Positions 10,586 to 22,060 of a stretch of 64,000 nt of DNA are shown here, piece by piece. Below the pieces are notes generated by a model. It did no database searches and was not told the DNA's origin. It was given only the letters and a program-made list of their open reading frames with translations. This DNA comes from Ceratothoa steindachneri (Eukaryota; Arthropoda; Malacostraca; Isopoda; Cymothoidae), in the NCBI GenBank assembly GCA_963969495.1, contig OZ018330.1:66474907-66538906 (forward strand), given 5' to 3'. Positions within the stretch are counted from its first letter, which is position 1; each line of letters begins with the position of its first letter. The position numbers and the translations under genes were made by a program.

Positions 10586-11494
10586 AAATGAGTGATTCTA
10601 TTCGTGAGTGCTTCTGTTCCCTTCCTTCAGCCTTCTTATATGGCATATGGTTGATGGGTAGGGCAGTCAGGAACAATGTTATTCAGTTTCCAAGTATATT
10701 ATGGAAGTTCCTGAGCAAAGGAACAGTGTACTAATAATTAAATATAAAATCCGTAAAGAAAATATAGTAAAAAAAATTATAAAACTATTGGTGCGTGCCT
10801 TTAATCGGTCACAGATACCCTAAGGTCATTAAACAAAGGCGATAAAAATCAGGTTAGCACATAGGAAAGGGTGAGGAGGGTTAAAAAATAAATATAAATA
10901 CAATCGCATGCTGTCCAATAAAATTTGAAAGTATATTTGCCGTGGGTTCGCCGAGATTATTTTTTCTTTTTATTATGATTAATAGAGTGGGTAGTACGTT
11001 CGTACTCCCAGTGATCGCTTAAGGATCGATCTCTAAGAGCACATTTATTATTTTTATTCTATTGAATGAATATAAAGGGAAGTTCTCTCTTTAATATACT
11101 AAATACTGCCAACGCAACTTTTTTAATGATAATTTAAACACTTCAACCAAAATAGACTTTTACTGTACATTAATCACCTCAAACAAAATTAATATATGCA
11201 CATACAAAATACAACTTAAAAATGGTTCTTAAGTCGCGTTAACGACACTTGGTTTCTGGTGGTTTTAAGGGAGAACAATTTACTTTAAAAAAATTCGTCT
11301 TTAAGATATACAATTAATCTACGGGAAACGCACGGGGACATGGAAATAGAATTAATTACTCACATAAGGTAGTGGGGTTTACCCGGAGAATACAAACAAA
11401 ATACTTTCATTCGAATCTTGCCAGGAGAGGCGTTGTAATTGTTGTTTATTTGCTTCTAAATAGATGGCGTTACTTCGAACGAGGGGTGTATGAG
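10586..11494. other. Unassigned AT-rich DNA
   Basis: No gene or clear repeat recognised. GC content rises toward 11400. Confidence 0.35.
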
Positions 11495-11506
11495 TGACGT
11501 CACGTG
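11495..11506. promoter_or_regulatory. CRE/E-box composite site
   Basis: TGACGTCACGTG joins a perfect CREB/ATF site (TGACGTCA) and an E-box (CACGTG) that share four bases. It opens a roughly 800-bp region of higher GC. I see no gene attached, so its use is unproven and it could be chance. Confidence 0.3.
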
Positions 11507-11713
11507 GAATTTCAAAGCGACGGAGAAGAAGGGACCGAAACAGAACGCCAAATGAAGAGGCGATGCGTCGGGCATTTATGACATTGAACAGGTTTTCTCA
11601 GGCGAGGATTGAAGATGTATGTATGATTTTCTAGCGATTTGGTTTCGCTTGTAGAGCTTCTTTTTTGGGCGAGAAATCTACCTAGTTTTGGGTGGAAAAC
11701 TCAGATAGGGTAA

Positions 11714-11798
11714 GATCACTTGACGATCTTTGGTAATCGAACTGTACCGACGGTACTTGGAGGGGAGATCACTTGACGATCTTTGGTAATCGAACTGT
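11714..11798 (+). repeat. 53-bp tandem duplication
   Basis: A 32-bp block (GATCACTTGACGATCTTT, then GGTAATCGAACTGT) occurs at 11714-11745 and, identically, at 11767-11798, a step of 53 bp. The spacer units differ. Perfect identity of the blocks points to a recent duplication or to constraint. Confidence 0.75.
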
Positions 11799-12335
11799 GC
11801 CGCTTATGCTTGGTGCAATCTGGTATTGCCCACGAAAATGAAAATCTTTATCTTGCCGGGGGAATTCTATCCCAGCAAGATCTTTCGATGTCGTGACGAA
11901 ACTAAAAAAGTCTGCTTTTTCTCTTGACGAACCGTTTTATACTAGAATTACTCCGGCGGGGTAATGGGAGCAAGGGAAGACCCGTGGGTGCCCTGGCTTT
12001 TGGGCGTCTGTTATTTCTCTTCCGGGACATTTTGAACTTCGGGAAACTGGATCTCATGTTGAATCGACAGAAGTAGGTATCAATTCAGCCGTGCTTGGCA
12101 TTGTGTCACTTTGAGAGGGCGTAATACGGGATCAACAGTTTGAACTTTTGACTTGTTTGTTTATAAATACACCCTCGGCTGGTAGGCCTTTTGAGCAGAG
12201 GTCAGGAATAACTGTCTCCTAAATTTACCATTTTTATCGTACTTGTATGTTACTGGAGACTAGGGAGAGTGGCTTAGAGAAACCCAGGTCGGCTTTGTTT
12301 TTCTTTCATTGGTTTTCTTCGCTATGAAAAAGACC

Positions 12336-12338
<3 letters not shown>
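11799..12338. other. Moderately GC-rich unassigned DNA
   Basis: The base composition differs from the flanks and there is a TATAAATA at 12162-12169. It could be an LTR or a promoter, but I found no paired LTR or coding region to support either. Confidence 0.3.

Positions 12339-12402
<64 letters not shown>
12339..12402. repeat. (AT)n microsatellite with AC end
   Basis: A pure AT dinucleotide run to about 12395, closing with a few AC units. Confidence 0.95.
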
Positions 12403-14607
12403 TCGCAACTTCTTAACTGCCTCAGTTAACTCGTATATCTCTACAGAGACATTAGCCACTAGGATATTTTAAATATATAAGAATTAGAAAATAATCATAT
12501 AATATATATTTATAAATAATGATAATATTATTTAAGGTGTTCTAACATTTTTTAATTCCACTGTGTCTGTTAATGTAGTCTGTCTGAGAACCCTGCCTCC
12601 CCAAAGTCTTTTCCTCGCTTGTTAGTTTCTATTCATACCACCCTGGCGTTTTGTCCCTTTATCTCATGTGCATGGGAAGTGTAGTGAGATGCAAAAGCTG
12701 AAAGTGGGTTACTTCTTTTGATGGTTTTTGGTTTTCTTTGTTCCTAGTTTTTGCTGATTACTAGTCTGTCCCAGGTAACTAGACGAGAGCAAACTGATCC
12801 CTCGGTTTCACCTTGTCAATTTGTTACTTATGGTGTATGTGGAACAACTGCAGAAAATAGAGTTAGAAGAGTTTGGCAAAACCTTTGAGGTTATCGTTAT
12901 TTTAAACACCGTGACTCTCTCAAGATTTATTTCTACCGTGTCATGTTGTTTTGGTCGCTTTGTTTCACGCATGAATATTGAAGGGTAATTATTCTTTGCA
13001 AATATAAAATTTAAGTGTTTTTCTTAATCATATGATCCGTGAGTAGTCTAGCAGTGCTGTAGAGTGTAGTAGCTGTTCTGTAAAGGGCTGATAAGTTGCT
13101 TTTCTTGTAATTAAGTTGATGGTACTTATTGAAGTTTAGGATACGATCCTTTTGTCTTTTTTTATGTATTTTGATGTACACTCTGATTGTAGTAATCCGA
13201 CGAAAATAATAAAAACATGACGTGGACGAATGGAATCTTTTCATTATCTTTCATCTTAATCGTGAACTGCATTTCTGGGAAAATAATGTAGATGCGTATA
13301 TGAAATTTTACTAGTTTACTCAGCTGATTTACCTTAAACGTGTTTCTTGCACCTTAGACACACATGCCTATAGTGTAAGTTTTGGAAAGCAATAGTTGTT
13401 AGAATCTCTGTATCAGCAGCAGCCCAATGATAAGAGAAAGGTTTAAGCAATCGTGGTTCCATTTTTCTGGGGATAAGTTATTCCATATTAAGTAATAAAA
13501 GTCGAGTATATGGAGAAGACCGAATATTGTGGATGGGATCTGATTTAGTTAGTCGTCTGTTTTCAAGAAAATGCAAATTCTTTTTCACGCACAACTCACC
13601 TATATAATGCAAGATTTAGCGGAATAGATTTATATTGGACGGTACATCGAGAGGGACAATGAATTCTTCACAACCTTTCATACAATGAAAGGCTGTATAT
13701 TGTTAAGCCAATGAAAGATAAAATGGCTCTTAATGATATGTTGTTTCTATGTATCATTGAGTGGCTGTATGATCTTAAGATTTGGGAAACCGGAGGTTTT
13801 ATATTTTGAACTTGATCAACTATATGAAAGAATTTGATTCCAGCATAGGTTGGTAAAATACCGAGTTATTTGTCTTCATTTCGTGCTATCATATCTGAGT
13901 TCGATAATTCGTATTTGTTGATCTTCGAGCATAAAAGTACTTTCCACCAATAGTTTTCTTTGTCATGATGACTGTATTTATGTTTTTATCAGCCTGGATT
14001 ATGATTACTCTGTGATAACTTTTCCATTTGTTAGAGACCGCTACCCCAGTGTGCATATCGGCCTTTATATTCTGGTTAATTTTATGAAGAATAGATTCAA
14101 AATATGCCAAGAAATAAAGGAACTAGCACTTTTAACATTAAAATTAAGGTTGCACTCTAAAAATAATGTTTCATCCTTATTAAGAAACCACCCTGATAGG
14201 ATCACAACCCATCTCTGCTCCCGAGGTTTTTGAGATTCTAGGTTCCCTAACGTGTCACTTAAAGGAATGTTTTCCTTGTCCTACTTCTCAGCAATAGTGG
14301 TTTTAGGTCCGACACGGGGCAAGCACACATATCTTAGGCTCTCTACAAAGCTGGTGCGTTCTTCGTCAATGACGGAGTTGTATCTTCGAAACCTGAGGGG
14401 CCGTACGTTACGAGCCATTTTAGTGAGCATCCCCACACCGATCTTTTTAGGTTAGTAACGGGCCTGGTGGTGAGCTACTGGGCGATTGCATCTTTCGCAC
14501 CTCCGGAGACACATTTCTTATTTTCTTACTCCCTTAATTTCTTTGTTACCGAAGGAACTTTAAATATTACGAAACACTTGTAGCTCAGATACATAATTTA
14601 AGGTGAA
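12403..14607. other. Unassigned DNA
   Basis: Long AT-rich stretch with only short open frames (up to 77 codons) that show no recognisable family, signal peptide or repeat. I see nothing I can support here. Confidence 0.4.
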
Positions 14608-14946
14608 AAGCTTTGATCTTGCATTAGGTAAGCTTTCGGATTTAAACTAAAACCGTCCTCATGACAACAAAGGTGAAATTCTGGCGGTGAAGGATTCTGC
14701 TTACCGTCATCCAATCTTCATATAGTTCATTTACCCAACTAGAAATTTACTGTATATGCTTGGAAAATAAATGAACATATTGCCTGCTGCCAAATTACTC
14801 AGCTATCCCTCCCCTCTCAGCCGTATGCCTTATATGAAGGTTTGACAATCGGGATAAGGATCATTTACAACCAGAAGCTTACCTCTCTTGCGGTGAGAAA
14901 TGATTTCTGTTTAAGCTCGAAAGCATAGTTAATACAAGATCGAAGC
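14608..14946. mobile_element. 339-bp inverted-repeat element (MITE-like)
   Basis: The left end (14608-14650) reads AAGCTTTGATCTTGCATTAG and continues as GTAAGCTTTCGG, ATTTAAAC. The right end (14908-14946), read on the minus strand, gives AGCTTCGATCTTGTATTAA, then CTATGCTTTCGAGCTTAAAC. The arms are about 40 bp long and imperfect, roughly 80 percent alike by eye. The interior shows no coding. A single-arm relative sits at 10541-10585. No clear target duplication was found. Confidence 0.55.
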
Positions 14947-16221
14947 TAAGTTGTTTCTGCTCTCCTCACACCATGTCTTCTGAGCTACAAGTGTTTCTCT
15001 TTCTAAGACAAAGTGTAGACGGACAAACTGTCGAATATGCATTTGCCTCATAAACAAATGGTTTAATGAAACATACAATGGTTATAATAGACAAAATAGT
15101 GTAAATATTAAATTTATAATTTATGAACTAGTTTTATTTATTCGTGCTTCAAAAGTAGTTTTATATATCAGAAGGTTAGCAAATTTATTTGTAGTAAAAT
15201 ATGATAAAAATAAAAATAAAAAGCTCTCAATTTTGGCTAGTGACTTAATAACCCCAAAGAAATTTCGCTCATACATTTATTAATTATATTGAATGTTATT
15301 TCCTGTTATTCCCGCTACAATAAGCACATTTTGGCTCCTCAAATATATCTCCACTTTCTTTTTCCTGTCAAAAAAATAAATATAGCTTGCATGCGGAAAC
15401 CTTTTTTCCTCCATTAATAGTTTTAATGATTTCTATTAGGAGCTATTTTAATATACGCAATGAGAAAAAATTGTAAATATTGCACTTCGTTGGTGCATAA
15501 CTCACAGAGTAAATTCAATTATTCTTTAAACGGTAAACAGAATGTCTATAGGGGTGACCAGTATATGCTGAAGAGAGTATTAGCTTGTGATTTATACTAA
15601 ATCGAGTATGCCGATTTCGAATCTGTAATCCGAATCGTTTTAACACGTTAGGTTCCTGAGTTATACACATACTCTTTAGTTACATATATGGGCAGTGTTG
15701 CTTCCGCTACCGTACCCAGAGGACGTGATGTGTGTATTTGGTTCCTGCGATACACCCTTGCTTTATCACGTTGTCAAATTTAGCCATTATAGTAGTGGTG
15801 CTGAAACGGCATTTACATGCAGTGATTAATTGCATTTTCTTTCAGATTTATCTCTCAATTAATTTGTAAATGAAATAAGATTGTACAAAAGTATATAACA
15901 GGATATATACAAACTAAGTTGAAAACATGAATCGGCAAAGATGTATAAATAACCCAGACAACTTTTGCTATATCTTTGGAATATATAGTCCAAGCAACCA
16001 GCGGAAAAATTTATCTAAAATAGTGAAAACTGCATACACTGTGGTTAAATGGCAAACGGAAGGGTATGCCCTTTGCTGTACCAATGGTGTCGCGTGAGTC
16101 AACAAATCATGTTTTTGATTGCTACTTTTGTAGGACAAATATTGCAGGATTCTCAGATAAGAACAAGTCAAAATTTGTATATCCAAATTGTAAGTAATCT
16201 ATAAAACTAGTCTCCTATAAT
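14947..16221. other. Unassigned AT-rich DNA
   Basis: No gene recognised. The 72-codon minus-strand frame at 15968-16186 has no family features. Confidence 0.4.
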
Positions 16222-17513
16222 ATGGAGATGACAATCCCAGTTCCTCCATCAGCTAGTGCATCTAAAAAAGATGATTCATCACCTGAAGAGGAGGATAACA
16301 ATGACGATGAAATGTATGAGGATGATTCTAAGGAAAAGAAGATCCAGTTAATAAAAAGAGAAAGATTGAATTATTTGGTGAGGGATTTGTCATTGTCAAA
16401 GGAAAATGCAGCAATGTTGGGCTTCAGATTACAGCAATCGAATCTTCCAGAGGAAGGTGCAAAAATATCAACTTTCCTTAAAGGCCATGAGGTCTTAGCT
16501 GCCTTCTATAAAGAAGAAGATGGTGCTTGTTTCTGTTCTGATGTTAATGGATCATGAATCAGCTAAGAAACGAGCATTTACCTGATGAATGGAGACTATA
16601 TATAAATGCAAGCACTGCTAGCCTCAAAGCTGTGTTGCCACACAATGGTAACAAAAAAAACTTAAATTCCTGTCGTACTTATTGTTGGGATGATAGAGAC
16701 ATATGAATTAATGTAACTTAGTTTTGAAGGTGTTCATTACTCGCATCATAAATGGAATATCTCTGTTGAGCTAAAGGTAATATCTTTACTTCTTGGACTG
16801 CAGCAAGGATATACAAAGAATATGTGCTTCGTATGCCTATGGAACAGCCGTGATGACAGGAATCATTATATTGTCAAAAATTGACTCGAAAAAGAAGAAC
16901 ACATAGTTTGGCCAATACAATGTGAAGCACATGCCTTTGGTACATCCAAAGAAGATCTCCCTTCCACCACTTCATATCAAACATAGCCTTATCTCGAATT
17001 TTGTTAAGCAATGGTCCATGATTATGATAGATTCCAGTATCTCAAAGAGAAATTTGGTGCAAAGAAAACTGATGCTAAACTTCAAGCTGGCATTTTTGTA
17101 AGGCCTAAGATCAGAGAATTGATACGTGACAGGGAGTTCGTAAATAAAATAACTCCACTTGGGTTAGCAGCATGGTATTCATTTGTCTATGTAGTGCAAA
17201 ACTTTCTTTGTAATCATAGGGCTGAAAACTATGAAGAACTAGTGAACAACATGCTAAAGGCTTATCAAAGAATGGAGTGTCGAATATCTCTTAAGATGCA
17301 TTTCTCGCATTCACATCTAGATTTCTTTCCATCTAATATGGTTATATTAGTGACGAAAATGGGAAAAGGTCCACCGAGATATCGCAATGCTGGAAAGCAG
17401 ATATCAAGGCAGCTTCAAAGAAAACATGACGGCAGACTACTGCTAATTCCTACAACGGGAGGATCCTATATCCACGTACAAGCGCAAGAGTAAGAGTCTC
17501 AAACATTTTTGAA
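16222..17513 (+). pseudogene. Unnamed multicopy arthropod protein family, copy M1
   Basis: The copy opens with ATG at 16222 and an acidic leader rich in D, E and S. LNYLVRDLSLSKENAAMLG and GACFCSDVNG follow, with a stop at 16555. Translation can be followed past that stop in shifting frames: DEWRLYINASTASLKAVLPH (16590-16650), LLLGLQ and CFVCLWNSRDDRNHY (16780-16880), then an open part at 17011-17493 with HDYDRFQYLKEKFG, FLCNHRAENYEELV and CRISLKMHFSHSHLDFFP. The end (17390-17513) is in another frame: RYQGSFKENMTADYC, a stop, then FLQREDP and KSKSLKHF. I recognise the domain order as a repeated, uncharacterised arthropod family of about 430 residues, but cannot name it or give a function. At least two frameshifts and several stops make this copy dead. 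A sister copy lies at 36955-37905. Confidence 0.7.
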
Positions 17514-17859
17514 GAAATTTATAGTTAGGTGAGTACTACCTCTTTTATATGTAATACATATCTTGTCTGAGTCTGCAAAAGGATGTACATAATGCCAAAC
17601 AGGGTGCCCCGATTCCAAACCTTTGCTTAGAAACGTTTCATTCTTCTCAAACTGGTAATAATTTTATCATTAATTGATCCAAAGTGACAAAGTGAGCCAT
17701 ATAGCCTAGTTACATAACTAAAGAACCTTACGCGCTAGGACAAATCTGAGCACATATTGTGAATCAGTGCACCAAAATTAGTTTGTTACAACAATATTTA
17801 CTCAAGTAGAAGGGACAAAAATAGAATTTGTTGTTTAATGCTTTGGGCGTGATGTTAGC
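17514..17859. other. Unassigned AT-rich spacer
   Basis: Nothing recognised between the M1 pseudogene and a partial family B repeat. Confidence 0.35.
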
Positions 17860-18065
17860 CGGTAGAGAGTGAATGAATTTGTACCTTACAAGTTCTTTAC
17901 CAACGCGTACCTGCAGGGCAGTCCTTCGTAGATCTTCCAAATTGGTCGAATGTCAGCCTGTGAGGGTGAAGGATGCGATGAGCTTCTCTAAAATCCCAAT
18001 CACTTCCACCCTCAAAAGAGAATAATTTTGGTCCGATAAAATGGCTGCTGGAAGACGATCGACGC
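17860..18065 (+). repeat. Repeat family B, partial copy 3
   Basis: Matches the left part of copy 2: AATTTGT, then GTAGATCTTCCAAATTGG, GTGAAGGAT and GACGATCGAC. Similarity fades after about 18065. Confidence 0.45.
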
Positions 18066-19189
18066 TCTCAGGAGGAAGAGAGGTTAATATGTGGATGAAT
18101 TTAGTCTCCTATTTTTTAATTCCAGAGATGTTTAATTAGTCCTCGTCAATTTTAAACGAATCTTGGACTGCATTTTCATTAAAGATGAGCAAGTGATGAT
18201 AACAGCGTTCACGAAGTCCTTTTCACCTCGTCGTATCTGACGATGGCTTGTTGCGTCCATTTCTTCTATACCTTAATTCTTAACTGTATTCTTATGTTGG
18301 CTGGGCTTACCGGAGGTTTCAGAGTAAACAAGGTAAGGAAGAACGTTACAAATATATACTTTATTTTAATATTGGCCTATTAAAGGGGCAATAGGCACGT
18401 CACGAAGATACCTTGCGGGAGACTATCAGTCTATAAATATTCAACGCAAAGTATTAAATTCTTGAGCGACAAAACTTGATGAATAAAAGGTGAAGAACGG
18501 CTGTATAATGCCATCCTCATTCTAACTGAGCTGCTCCGACTATTTATATGCTTCTTTTCTAGAGCTGTGGCCTAGAATCGTCCGTGGGATTAGCGTCAGT
18601 TGTCGAGTTCATTTTTCTCCACGTCAAAAGAGGAAATACCGAACTTGTGTACTTTGAATGACTTACATATCTCAAGTTTCATCTATATAATAGGATACGC
18701 TTGTCGCAGCTTTGTGACACAATTCTTTTTGGTCAAAGGATGTATTTACCTAAGTGCTTCGTAGATTCTCGTCTATTGATAAATCTATTGTGAGACGCGA
18801 ATTATTTGTTTATGCGTTGTTATTGACGCAGTGTCTCTGACATTTCGCAGGTTCATGCATTCCTGTGTCCACGCGCACTTCCGACGGTCGTTTGATTCTA
18901 TACACATTAACAAATATATTTACATTCCTTATTTTTGTATTCAGATTCATATATGCAAATTAATCTATACATTCTCATTTCCTTATTGCAATTTTAGACA
19001 TATTATTTTATATGTGTAGAGATTGCTGCGAGTTAATAAGACCGCCGCGCATTCATTTTGTGAAGGTTTTTGCTTAGCCTATTAAAACCTAAAGTTTGGT
19101 GCCAGTAGCCAGCATATTACATAATCTGATCACCACATGTCAACTACTAAAGAGAAGGACGCAGCTAACTCACTTTGTGGGGCTCCGCC
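18066..19189. other. Unassigned DNA
   Basis: No gene or repeat recognised. Confidence 0.35.
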
Positions 19190-19465
19190 TCTTAATTTAG
19201 AGTCGGTCCCCACACTTCCATCTTTAATTTTCATCTTGGAATTCTTGTATAAGGGTTTCTCTTTAGATTGGGGAGCTTTCATCAAGTGACGAACAAATGT
19301 GATTAAAGTTGTAGTTTATTTTAATACTTATATCAATAACGACTGCGCAGCCTGCCTACTAATTTAGAGTCTAACCCCTCTTATATTTGTTTTCTTTATG
19401 ACAATTCATGTATAACTGAGTAAAGAACAAACGTGATCAAATTTGTAGTCTATCCTATTGTTTGC
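19190..19465 (+). repeat. Diverged direct duplication
   Basis: Two units in tandem, about 19190-19330 and 19355-19465, share AATTTAGAGTC, the TTCATGTATAA/TTCTTGTATAA part, GAACAAA.GTGAT.AAA and TTGTAGT.TAT. The second is shorter. No coding is seen. Confidence 0.5.
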
Positions 19466-19504
19466 TTCCGATAAGTACTCAACTTTCACAATTTTTAATA
19501 GCGT

Positions 19505-20738
19505 GCTAATATAGACGCGCACGATTCTACATCTCACTATGTCGGTCGTTCGGTCCCTGTTTTCCATTTATTTGTAATAACATCATAACTATTCAGCCGA
19601 TTCTTACGAATTTAAAAACCTTAAGTTGGTTCACATTCTCTTTCGAAAGCTATAATTGACAAAGTCCTCCCAAGGTTAGCCCGGGAAATATTTTGTTTTG
19701 GCCATAATATCATAACTATTCGGCCGATAATCTGCCAGACTAGACTAGGTTATATATAATATGCTATACTCTGCTAGGCAAGCCTAGAATAGGCTAAACC
19801 ATACTAGGCTATTATAAGCTAGGCTTTACTATGTTAAGGTATAATGTACAAGGGTAAGATATACTATGCTAATTTAGGCTATAAATTGCTATCCTAGGAT
19901 AGCATACAGTATGTTAGGGTAGATAATACTAAGCTATCCTTGCCTAGTGTATAATAGAATAGTATAGGCTATACTTTTCTAGCATATTTAATGCTAGGCT
20001 AGGTTACACTATGCTATGCTATGCTATGCTAAGCTATACTAGTCTAGACAGGAGTATACTATGCTATGCTAGTGTAGGCTAAAGTATAATAGGGTAGGGA
20101 GGGCTATGCTAGGTAATACTATGTTAGGCCACGATAGGCTATTTAAACAATGCTATAATAGGCTAAATTATGCAAGGATATTCTAGTCTAGGGTATAGTA
20201 TGCTATACTAGTGCAGGATATACTAGGCTAGTCTATAATATGATAGACTTGGTTCTATTATGTTATGTGTGGTTATGCTAGGATATGCTGTAACAAGCTA
20301 GCCTATAGTATGCTAGGCTAGGCAATTCTATAGTATGCAAGTAAATATTGGCTAGGCTATAGTAGCCTATTCTAGCTTCTATACTAGACCGGGCTACTCT
20401 AGGCGAAGCTAAGCTAGGATCTGGCATGCAATGCTAAGCCATACTTGGTTAGGCTTGGCTATAGTAAGCTAGGCTACACGAGCCAATGCTACGCTAAGGT
20501 AGGCTATACTAGGCTAGGCTAATCTAGACAATACTATATTATGCTAGGTTAGACTAGGGTGTACTAAGCTATGCTAGGCTATGCCTGGATAAGATAGGCT
20601 ACAATAAGCTAAGGTAGGATAAAGTAGGCTATATTATGCTTAGTTAGAGTAGGCTAGTTAGATTATACTAAGCTAGGCTCAGTTATGCCAAGCTATCCTA
20701 TTTTAGGCTAGGTTCTAACGAAATTTGAAACCCTCAAA
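19505..20738 (-). repeat. Interspersed repeat family A, copy 3, split by a satellite
   Basis: The left half (19505-19728, minus orientation) runs from a worn terminal block through CTCACTATGTCGGTCG and two internal units to CATAACTATTCGGCCGAT. In other copies the next bases are TCTAACGAAATTTGAAACCC. Here that continuation is found at 20713, after about 980 bp of pentamer satellite. The satellite therefore sits inside the family A unit. After 20738 an AT run replaces the rest of the element. Confidence 0.7.
19729..20712 (+). repeat. Pentanucleotide satellite, TAGGC type
   Basis: Nearly 200 five-base units run in register for about 980 bp. Common units are TAGGC, TATGC, TATAC, TAAGC and TAGGT. 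Positions 1-2 are mostly TA and position 5 mostly C. Phase is kept over long runs, for example 20000-20040 and 20480-20640, with few indels, although many units carry point changes. No other array of this kind is present in the window. The unit length and the TAGG core recall the arthropod telomere repeat TTAGG, but the fifth base differs and the array is internal. Confidence 0.85.
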
Positions 20739-20750
20739 TTTCGCAAAATG

Positions 20751-20752
<2 letters not shown>

Positions 20753-20812
<60 letters not shown>
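20753..20812. repeat. (AT)n microsatellite
   Basis: A pure AT run of about 60 bp, starting 14 bp after the last family A remnant. Confidence 0.95.
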
Positions 20813-20816
<4 letters not shown>

Positions 20817-21184
20817 TATTTATATAGTCAAACTTCTTACAGACCTTAGAAATTAATAAAACCATAATCTAATCTTCATAACTTTCTCCTAATTTCTAGT
20901 TTTATTTCTGTGACTTTTTATGTTGAAGAAGACATTTGCTAGTAATTTTCTTGATTATTTTGACTATACAGGCTCCATATACATCAATAGCCATAGTATA
21001 AGAGTCAGTAAGAACAAGTGTATTTAAATATTTTATATGGAAGTTTATCAAAACCTTCAGACTCTATATTATACACATATTTAGATATTCTACTATCTAT
21101 CTTTCTTGAGAATCTCTATTGAATGGAGTAAATATTTCGTAAGTTATCATGAAATAAACAAACTATCTTCCAAATTGCAGCGGT
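20813..21184. other. Unassigned AT-rich spacer
   Basis: Nothing recognised before the Tc1 remnant. Confidence 0.35.
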
Positions 21185-22060
21185 CAAAATGAAGCAAGAA
21201 TAAAAAAGAAACCCTTAGTATTAATATTATGTGTCCAACTCTTTACTAGCAATGACCTCCCGACATCTGTAACGACAGGACTGAATTAATTTCTTGCAAG
21301 ATGATGGATTAATATTGTTCCATTCGTTTTTCAATAATTCCCAGAGTTCATCTTAGTTCTTTGGATTTTTCCTTCGCGCCCCATCTCCAATAATCTTCCA
21401 AACGGTACTTTGAGGTGACCAATCCATGAGATCAACCCCTTTATCACTCAAAGAATCTTTGTTTCTCTTCGCTGTGTGGCAGGGAGCGTTGTCCTGCACG
21501 AATATTGGAGGTTGAACTGACAAGGATTGGAGATGTGGTAGAGTATGTTGGCTAAGAATCTGCTTGTAGATTTCAGCATTGCCAGTCCCTTGTAGTAGAA
21601 TAAGTGGACCAGGCCCAGCAACAGATATCCTGTTACCATTACACTGCCTCCTCGATATTTCACTGACTTCACACATGTACGAGATAACCTTTCCACACAT
21701 CTCTGTCGCACTACATACATCCCACTATCGGAACGAATCACATTAAACTTCGATTCACCGCTAAAATGAACCTGTGCCTACTGTTCTTTTGCTCAAACGA
21801 CATGTTTGTGAGCGTAACGAAGACGAGTTCTTTGATTCTTCTTGGAGATCAGAGGTTCCTTTGCCGGTGCCCGACAAAGCAACCCAGAACCTCCGGGAAC
21901 CTGTTTTGCGAGATACGTGGAACTAAACTCACGGGATATCTCAGCAGCACTCTTAGACTTATCCTCCAGTGACATTCTAACCATAATACGATCTTGTCTT
22001 GGTGACGTTGTAGCAGGCCACGAAACCTACACTCTAACCCCAATCTATCCAACACTATCC
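21185..22060 (-). pseudogene. Tc1-like transposase remnant
   Basis: On the minus strand the N-terminal part (22050-21793) includes TSPRQDRI, then VRMSLEDKSKSAAEISREF and KEPLISKKNQRTRLRYAHKH, typical of the Tc1 HTH and linker. The catalytic part (21700-21353) has GPGPLILLQGTGNAEIYKQI, PHLQSLSVQPPIFVQDNAPC (second Asp in QDN) and then MDWSPQS-TVWKIIGD. Where the family has the SPDLNPIENLW block with the catalytic Glu, about nine residues are deleted. Several frameshifts and the loss of that Glu make it inactive. The start of the protein is missing. CAGCGGTCAAAAT at about 21179 resembles a Tc1 end, but no matching inverted repeat was found on the other side. Confidence 0.85.

Noticed and set aside
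19729..20712. Calling the pentamer array a true telomere
   Set aside because: The dominant unit is TAGGC rather than TTAGG, the units are degenerate, and unique DNA lies on both sides.
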